This document shows positions 58,438 to 64,000 of a stretch of 64,000 nt of DNA, one piece after another. Source of the DNA: Lentisphaeria bacterium. Lineage in GTDB: Bacteria > Verrucomicrobiota > Lentisphaeria > Victivallales > Victivallaceae. The position numbers and the translations under genes were made by a program. Each line of letters opens with the position of its first letter. Position 1 is the stretch's first letter. The notes under the pieces were generated by a model. That model saw nothing but the letters and a program-made list of their open reading frames with translations, made no database searches and was not told where the DNA came from. The stretch spans positions 2,418,001 to 2,482,000 of the forward strand of contig CP091727.1 in assembly GCA_022009855.1 (NCBI GenBank), in the 5' to 3' direction.

Positions 58438-59487
58438 TTATTCCGCCGGCACGAAGAGTACCGTGCCTTTCTTGAGCATGCCGTCGCGGGGCAGGTCGGC
58501 ATTGAGCTGCTTGAGCGCCTCCACGGTCGTACTGTGCTGCTTGGCGAACTCATCAAGGGTGACGCCATCGCGGTCGACCTCAAACGGCATGGAGTTGCCG
58601 CTGATCACTTCGGTCTTGACTTCGACCGGAGCAGGTGCCGGGGCCGCCGTTTCGGTCACCGTCGCCGGAACTTCATTCGCGGGCGCCGGAGTCGCCGTTT
58701 CCGTTACGGCCGCGGAAGCCGCCCCCTTGAGCAGGTTGTCCATTTCGCGGGAAGCCGGAGTGGTTTCAACAGCGGCAGAGGCCGGCGCCGCCGTCACTGC
58801 GCCCTTGCCGGGCACCACCAGCTTCTGACCGATCTGGAGGCGGCGCACCTGAGCGTCGGAAAGGTTGTTCGCCTTCTGGAGGTCGGCGGTCTTCACCTTG
58901 AGCCGCCGGGCGATTCCACCGAGGGTGTCACCGGCCTTCACCGTGTAGGTGCCGTCTGCCGCAACCGCTGCAGCACTGGAGCTTCGGACCGTTTTGCCGT
59001 TGCGCCGTGCGCTGTTTTTGCGGACCGGACGGGTTGAGGTCGGAATCACCAGTTTCTGGCCGATCCGGAGCCGCCGGGCGCTCTTGAGATCCATATTGTT
59101 TGCCTTGAGCATCGCCGAGAGGCTGACGCCGTGCGCGTTGGCGATTTTGCCGAGGGTGTCGCCGGCCTTCACCGTATAGGTGCCGCTTCCGGCGGCGGCA
59201 ACCGAACCGACGCCGCCGGACGAGGTCACGCCGGTCATCGGCTGAAACGTTTCCACCGGCGCCGCCGTCGCAGGCTGCGCAGCGGGGGCGGCGGTTTCCG
59301 TGACCATCGGCGTCATCGGAGCCGGGGCGGCGGTTTCCATCGGGACGGGGGTATCGGCCGGAGCCGGCACATATCCGCGTTCATCCATCACGACATTGGT
59401 ACATCCGCCGGTGGCGAACAGGCCGCTGAAGACCGCAATATGAAGCGCCGCGACACCCACCAGAATCATAAACATATTTTTCTTCAC
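58438..59487 (-). CDS. LysM-repeat cell-envelope protein
   Basis: An intact 349-residue frame. An N-terminal signal (MFMILVGVAALHIAVFSGLFATGGC) has a weak lipobox, so it is possibly a lipoprotein. Then come an Ala/Pro/Thr-rich linker and two clear LysM repeats (GTYTVKAGDTLGKIANAHGVSLSAMLKANN and the near-copy starting GTYTVKAGDTLGGIARRLKV). A second linker leads to a third, more diverged LysM (GVTLDEFAKQHSTTVEALKQLN...GTVLFVPAE). LysM modules bind N-acetylglucosamine in peptidoglycan. No catalytic domain, so it is probably a structural or anchoring protein. Confidence 0.85.
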   Translation of the reverse strand: MKKNMFMILVGVAALHIAVFSGLFATGGCTNVVMDERGYVPAPADTPVPMETAAPAPMTPMVTETAAPAAQPATAAPVETFQPMTGVTSSGGVGSVAAAGSGTYTVKAGDTLGKIANAHGVSLSAMLKANNMDLKSARRLRIGQKLVIPTSTRPVRKNSARRNGKTVRSSSAAAVAADGTYTVKAGDTLGGIARRLKVKTADLQKANNLSDAQVRRLQIGQKLVVPGKGAVTAAPASAAVETTPASREMDNLLKGAASAAVTETATPAPANEVPATVTETAAPAPAPVEVKTEVISGNSMPFEVDRDGVTLDEFAKQHSTTVEALKQLNADLPRDGMLKKGTVLFVPAE

Positions 59488-59613
59488 TTCAACTCCCTCC
59501 CGGAATCGGTTTTACGAACAGGATCAGATCAAACTGAAAACGATACCTTACCTATAATATAAGAACATCCTTCGCAAATGCAAAGGACATTTGATCGAAA
59601 AAAGCAAAATAAT

Positions 59614-59946
59614 TCAATTTCCCTTTGTTCCGCCGGAGCCGCTCTTCGCCGGCGGATCGTAGCGGAAGACCGTTTCCCCTTCCTTGACCAGGCCGAATTT
59701 CTCGCGGGCAACCTTCTCCACCGCCTCGGGGAACGGCCGAGCGCGGTGACCTCCGCGGAGAGTTCAGTCCTCTCCTCCTTCCTGTCATTGAGCCGTGCGT
59801 TGGCTTCGGCCAGCTCCTGCTGTTTCTTCTGGTAGTCGCGGTACACCGGCAGCAGCAGCACCGCCGCCGCCGCGAGCACCAGAATCAGCACGAAAAAACA
59901 GAAGATAGGTCGATACGGTACTTTTTTTTCTGCCGTGGTCCGCCAT
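59614..59946 (-). CDS. FtsB/DivIC-like septum protein, frameshifted
   Basis: Start 59946 (MADHGRKK) behind GGGAGG. Shifts in the A8 run near 59925 and near 59740 reconstruct ~108 residues. One helix (PIFCFFVLILVLAAAAVLLLPVY), a short coiled coil (YQKKQQELAEANARLNDRKEERTELSAEV) and the FtsB-type end (REKFGLVKEGETVFRY) are recognisable. FtsB/DivIC stabilises the FtsL/FtsQ complex at the divisome. It lies just downstream of rho, same strand. Confidence 0.7.
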
Positions 59947-59962
59947 GGCCCGCCTCCCGGAA

Positions 59963-61692
59963 TCAACTTTCCGCCTTGAGGGTCAGCAGAAATTCAATGT
60001 TGCTTCTGACCTTTTTCAACCGCCCGAGCAGCAGCTCCATCGCCTCGGCGGGCGGCACGCCGTTGATCGCCTTGCGCAGAATCCACACTTTGCTGAGTTC
60101 ATCCGGATGCAGGAGCAGCTCCTCTTTGCGGGTACCGGATTTCTCCACGTTGATCGCCGGGTAGATGCGGCGGTCGGAGACGTTCCGGTCGAGGTGCAGC
60201 TCCATGTTGCCGGTGCCTTTGAACTCTTCGAAGATCACGTCATCCATCCGGCTGCCGGTTTCGATGAGGGCGGTGGCGATGATGGTCAGGCTGCCGTGGC
60301 CCTCGATGTTGCGCGCCGCGCCGAAGAACCGTTTGGGCTTGTGCAGCGCGGTGGCGTCCACGCCCCCGGTGAGAATCTTGCCGCTGTGGGGCTGAAGGGT
60401 GTTGTAGGCACGGGCGAGGCGGGTGATGCTGTCGAGCAGGATCACCACATCCTGCTTGTATTCGACCATGCGCTTGGCTTTTTCGATCACCATTTCCGCG
60501 ACCTGGACATGGCGTTCCGGCGGTTCGTCGAAGGTGGAGCTGACCACCTCGGCATCGACGCTGCGCTTCATGTCGGTCACCTCCTCCGGACGCTCGTCGA
60601 TCAGCAGGATGATCAGCTTGACCTCCGGATTGTTTGCCCGGATGCTGTTGGCGATCTTCTGCAGCAGAACGGTCTTGCCGGTACGGGGCGGCGCGACGAT
60701 CAGGCCGCGCTGGCCCTTGCCGATCGGCGTGACCAGATCGACGATCCGGGTCGAATAGTCGGCGGGGTCGCGCTCGAGCACCAGCCGCTGGGTCGGGAAG
60801 TAGGGCGTCAGGCTGTTGAAGGGAATGATCTCCTTCTTGCGTTCGGGAGAGTCGTTGTTGATGCTCTCGACCTTGAGCATGGCGAAGAATCGCTCCTTCT
60901 CACGCGGAGTCCGGATCTGCCCGGCGACGAAATCGCCGGTTTTAAGTGCGAACCGCTTGATCTGAGAAGGACTCAAATAGATGTCCTCCGGGCAGGGCAG
61001 ATAGCTGTAGCTCGGCGAACGGAGGAAGCCGAAACCGTCCGGCAGCACTTCCAGATAGCCGGAGCCGTACATCTGGCCGGACTTCTCGGCGTTGGCACGC
61101 AGAATTTCGAAGATCAGCGTGGATTTCTCCAGCGCGCCGATCCCCTCAATGCCGAGTTCCGCCCCCATCACTGCCAGTTCCGGCATCGACTTCTCCTGAA
61201 GTTCGGAGATGTTGAGCGACGGAACGATGTGGTCCCGACGGGGAGCGTTGCCGCCATTGTTGTTGTTGTTGTTGCCGTGATGGCGGGCCGGAGCATTTTC
61301 CTGGTCGTTCGCCGGAACACCCTCCGGTCTGGTTTCCGCCTCCGGAGCGGGGAGCGGTTCCGCAGCGGGGACCGGCTCCGAAAGTTCTTCAATCAGAAGT
61401 TCACGCATCACCTCTTCGGCCGAGGGCTCCTGGGCGTTCGGTTCATCTTTCCGCTCCACCTGCCGTTCGGCAATCTGGCGGCGCGGCGGGGCGGCCGCGC
61501 CGGGGGCGCTCGTTCTGGCGGCGCGCCGGCTTTTCCTCGTTCCCTGCGGTGGAGGCGGCGAAGTCGAATTCCGCTTCGACCGGTTTGTTCTTCACGCCGG
61601 GGCGGCAGGCCGCGGCGGCGTGGCGGAGTGTCGTTCTGACGGAGATCCCGTGCGGCGTCGCCGTCCGGAATCAAATCGCGGGTTTCATCCAT
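59963..61692 (-). CDS. rho: Transcription termination factor Rho, N-terminus frameshifted
   Basis: The core is intact: N-terminal helical part (LNISELQEKSMPELAVMGAELGI), the RNA-binding cold-shock-like domain (SGYLEVLPDGFGFLRSPSYSYLPCPEDIYLSPSQIKRF), Walker A (VAPPRTGKTVLLQKIA), Walker B (LIILLIDERPEEVTDM), the Q/R-loop region and FLLTLKAES end. Upstream lies a ~100-residue disordered, Arg/Pro-rich and Asn-rich extension (a run of six Asn) that crosses shifts near 61600 and 61490 to an ATG at 61692. Such N-terminal insertions are known in Rho from several phyla and alter RNA binding. Confidence 0.92.
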
Positions 61693-61708
61693 TTTCATTT
61701 CCCTTGCG

Positions 61709-62293
61709 TTATGAGAATTGTCTGAGCAGCAGATCGATTTGTTGAGAGAGCTCTTCGGGCGTGCCGTTGTTGATCAACCCGTAGTCGGCTCGCTCCAGCT
61801 TGAGATCGGCGGCGAGCTGCCGCGCCTCCCTCCGGTGAATCTCTTCATCGCTGAAATTCCGTTTTCGCCGCAGGCGTTCCCGACGGATCTCCGGAGCGCT
61901 CCACACTGCGGCGACCGCGTCGAATTTCTCCGCCAGATCCGCTTCGTAAAGCAGCGGAATTTCAATGGCGGCGTTTGCGTTGTCCCGGCGGCAGTCGGAG
62001 ATGAAGTCGTCGAGCCGTTCCGACAGGAGCGGATAGACCATCGCGGTGAGGGCTTCGAGCTCCGCCGGGTCGGCGAACACCAGCGCCGCCAGTTTGCGCC
62101 GGTCCGCTTCCCCTGATTCGAGCAGAATGCCCCGCCCCCATCGGGCCGTCAGCGCTGCGGCAAGCGGGCCGCCCGGCCCGTAGAATCCGTGGCAGATCTG
62201 ATCGGCGTCGGCGGTCCGCCAGCCACGGGCGGAAAATGCGGCAAGGACGGAACTTTTTCCGCAGCCGAAAGCACCGGTGATTCCGAGAATCAT
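61709..62293 (-). CDS. coaE: Dephospho-CoA kinase
   Basis: 194 residues, intact. P-loop GITGAFGCGKSSVLAAF, DADQICHGFYGPGG, VYPLLSERLDDFI, AAIEIPLLYEADLAEKFDAVAAVW, RNFSDEEIHRREARQ and NNGTPEELSQQID are all CoaE landmarks. It phosphorylates dephospho-CoA, the last step of CoA synthesis. It is 16 bp upstream of rho on the same strand, and panC lies nearby, though in another transcript. Confidence 0.93.
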   Translation of the reverse strand: MILGITGAFGCGKSSVLAAFSARGWRTADADQICHGFYGPGGPLAAALTARWGRGILLESGEADRRKLAALVFADPAELEALTAMVYPLLSERLDDFISDCRRDNANAAIEIPLLYEADLAEKFDAVAAVWSAPEIRRERLRRKRNFSDEEIHRREARQLAADLKLERADYGLINNGTPEELSQQIDLLLRQFS

Positions 62294-62475
62294 ACGTACG
62301 TAAACTTCTTTCCCCCGTCCGTGATCCGGACATGTGAAAACACGGCAACCCAGAGGGACAAATTGATTGGAAATAGAGATTGTTGAATAGATTTTCCTTT
62401 ACTTTAACTTGAAATATCCATTTTGCAAGTTAACTTTAAAGAAAAAATCAGAAAAATAATCGAAAGAGTTTTTTT

Positions 62476-63036
62476 ATGCAGCAGAAGATCCTCTCCTCAA
62501 AGGTGCTCGGCGCCGGTCGCTATCTGACGTTGAATGAACTGGAATTCCTCGACGACCGCGGTCGGGTCCGGCACTGGGAGAGCGTCGATCGCCGCGGGGG
62601 AACCGGCGCGGCCTTCCTCATTGCCCGGATCGTGCCGGACGACGAGATTCTTCTGGTCCGCCAGTTCCGTCCTCCGGCCGGGAAACGGATGCTGGAATTC
62701 CCCGCCGGATTGATCGAGCCCGGCGAGGAGGCCGCGGAGACTGCGGTCCGTGAGCTCTACGAGGAGACCGGCTACTGCGGCCGGGTGCTTCGCGTCTTTC
62801 CCCGGCCTGCAGTTCGCCCGGCCTCACCGGCGAAGCGATCAGCATGGTTCTGATGGAGGTGGACGGCGACGCCTGCCGGGGAAAACGATCCTGCCCCACC
62901 CGGAGGATTCCGAGTCGATCGAATGTTTCCGGGTGCCGCTCCGGGAGCTGCCGGTGTTCCTCCTCCGGCAGGAGCGGGAAGGGTCGGCGTCGATTCAAAA
63001 ATCTACACCTTCGTGCAGGGAATGCGGATGGCTTGA
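62476..63036 (+). CDS. NUDIX hydrolase (ADP-ribose pyrophosphatase-like), frameshifted
   Basis: The N-terminal half is in one frame (MQQKILSSKVLGAGRYLTLNELEF, ARIVPDDEILLVRQFRPPAGKRMLEFPAGLIEPGEE, with Nudix box GLIEPGEEAAETAVRELYEETGY). After shifts near 62810, 62870 and 62980 the rest (GKTILPHPEDSESIECFRVPLRELPVFL, ending TFVQGMRMA) closes at 63036, giving ~186 residues. The RQFR and PAG..E features are those of the ADP-ribose/GDP-mannose pyrophosphatase subgroup. Probably a house-cleaning enzyme. Confidence 0.85.
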
Positions 63037-63092
63037 CGCGGCCGCGGGAAACGGCGGGGGAGGCCTCATAAGGGGAAATCTCCCGGCGGGTG

Positions 63093-63121
63093 TTGTATTT
63101 ATGGAGGAGTGGTGTTATATT
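63093..63121 (+). promoter_or_regulatory. Possible promoter for the acyltransferase gene
   Basis: TTGTAT (63093-63098), 17-nt spacer, TATATT (63116-63121), 66 nt before the ATG at 63188. Reasonable but unproven. Confidence 0.4.
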
Positions 63122-63187
63122 ATTTCCCGCCGTGCCTTCACGGGGAGGCGCGCAAGAGGAACGATATAGACACGGCATTGAAATTTT

Positions 63188-64000
63188 ATGGATCAGGGGC
63201 AATATCTTTTTTCCGGAGATTCCTACGATACTCCGGACGATGTTTCAAAATCTCTGCTGTTCCGGATGCTGCTGGGCAGCCGGTGGTATTTTTACTGGAA
63301 TAATTTCTGGATCTTCTGCCGGACCGGGCGGTGCGGAAAGCGCGGCACCTCTTACCGCGGAGCGTCAGATCTACTATTCGAATCTGAATCTCCGGCTGGT
63401 GGAGCGTTGCGGTGGCAAAGTGCATCTCCGGGGGCTGGATCATCTTCGGGCTCTCGAGGGGCGTCCGGTCGTGCTCATCGGCAATCACATGAGTCTCCTG
63501 GAGACGGCGCTGTTCCATTCGGTCATGCGCGGACTGCTGGATTTCACCTTCGTTATCAAGCAGTCGCTGATGAAGGTGCCGTTTTTCCGCAGCATCATGA
63601 CCGCGCTGGGGGCGATCCCGATCGGGCGGGAGAATCCGCGCGACGATCTGCGGGCGGTGCTCGAAGAGGGCACCGCGCTCCTGAACGCCGGCCGTTCGAT
63701 CGTGATTTTTCCGCAGTCCACCCGGAGCGAGACGTTTGATCCGGAGAAGTTCAACTCCATCGGGATCAAACTAGCCCGCCGGGCGGGGGTGCCGGTGGTG
63801 CCCTTCGCATTGAAGACCGATTTTCTCGGAAATGGGAAGCGGTTTCGCGATTTCGGCCCGGTTCGTCCGGAGCGGGAGGTCTGGTTTGAGTTCGGTGCGG
63901 CGCGCAAAGTCGAGGGGAACGGCCAGGCGCTTCAGCAGGAGATTATTGAGTTCATCGGCACGCGCCTTGCGCAGTGGCGCCGGCGGGAAGAGAAGAGTAT
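63188..64000 (+). CDS. PlsC-family acyltransferase, frameshifted, 3' end outside window
   Basis: Starts at 63188 (MDQGQYLFSGDSYDTPDDVSK); a shift near 63318 joins SAGPGGAESAAPLTAERQIYYSNLNLRLVE, then runs open to the window end (~270 residues). PlsC/LPLAT motifs: I, NHMSLLE (usually N-H-x4-D); II, GAIPIGREN; III, IFPQSTRS (usually F-P-E-G-T-R-S). GVPVVPFALKTDF resembles motif IV. It would acylate lysophosphatidate or a lipid A-type acceptor at the inner membrane. The altered motifs I and III are notable, so substrate and activity are uncertain. Confidence 0.75.

Noticed and set aside
59945..61639. 564-codon plus-strand frame opposite rho
   Set aside because: It is the antisense shadow of rho, low in complexity and rich in Asp/Gly/Arg from GC-rich third positions, with no family match and no ribosome site.
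1..64000. tRNA, rRNA, tmRNA or phage genes
   Set aside because: I saw no convincing tRNA-like cloverleaf, rRNA stretch or phage structural/integrase gene; this was by eye, and tRNAscan/Rfam runs would be decisive.

Overview
This window most likely comes from a diderm bacterium of the PVC group, best guess a gut Lentisphaerota/Victivallales-type organism. The signs are a GC-rich core, a Pal lipoprotein and LysM envelope protein, and a stray prepilin N-terminus (FSLIELLIVIAIIAI) of the kind amplified in that group. It also carries a Gram-positive-gut type lnu(C) transposon. The taxonomic call is inference; there is no rRNA or tRNA here.

Layout. (1) 1-9 kb, minus strand: closely packed accessory genes (CbrC-like, NADAR, DUF1963 copies, small membrane proteins), then an NAD-salvage pair nadR-pnuC and a DUF4143 AAA ATPase. 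(2) 9.3-27.2 kb: a DUF1963 gene and two divergent, translationally coupled operons. The minus operon (19.2 to 10.3 kb) encodes eight proteins, mostly membrane proteins, with zinc ribbons, a DUF3592 domain, degenerate carrier-protein-like domains and a membrane NlpC/P60-type cysteine hydrolase. The plus operon (19.7-27.2 kb) encodes a membrane protein, a beta-grasp-like small protein, a ~1,595-residue DUF4132 protein and small partners. (3) 27-50 kb: an AT-richer mobile island of orphan 'immunity-type' genes (SUFU, WG-repeat, HEAT, DUF6882-like, DUF1963-like, double-CXXC and small membrane proteins). Between them lie an IS1595-family transposon carrying lnu(C) with a perfect 8-bp target duplication, an IS66 element with a perfect 8-bp duplication, two IS3-family elements and several IS3-tail remnants. 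(4) 50.5-64 kb: GC-rich housekeeping genes: ahcY-adenosine kinase-metK, pal, ilvE-panC-hisD, a LysM protein, ftsB-like, rho, coaE, a NUDIX hydrolase and a PlsC-type acyltransferase cut by the window end.

How the genes work together. ahcY, the PfkB kinase and metK form the S-adenosylmethionine/homocysteine/adenosine cycle. pnuC and nadR import nicotinamide riboside and convert it to NAD. The accessory region has no recognisable complete toxin but many families used as immunity or damage-reversal proteins. It is best read as an orphan-immunity/defence island built by IS3-linked rearrangement. Several accessory genes start 30-90 bp after the same decayed IS3 3' end, a cassette-like layout that is the most unusual feature here.

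Caution. About half of the genes, including essential metK, panC, hisD and rho, are split by one-base indels, usually at homopolymers. I read this mainly as uncorrected long-read sequencing error. Gene spans below are reconstructed across those indels, and frameshift positions are approximate.
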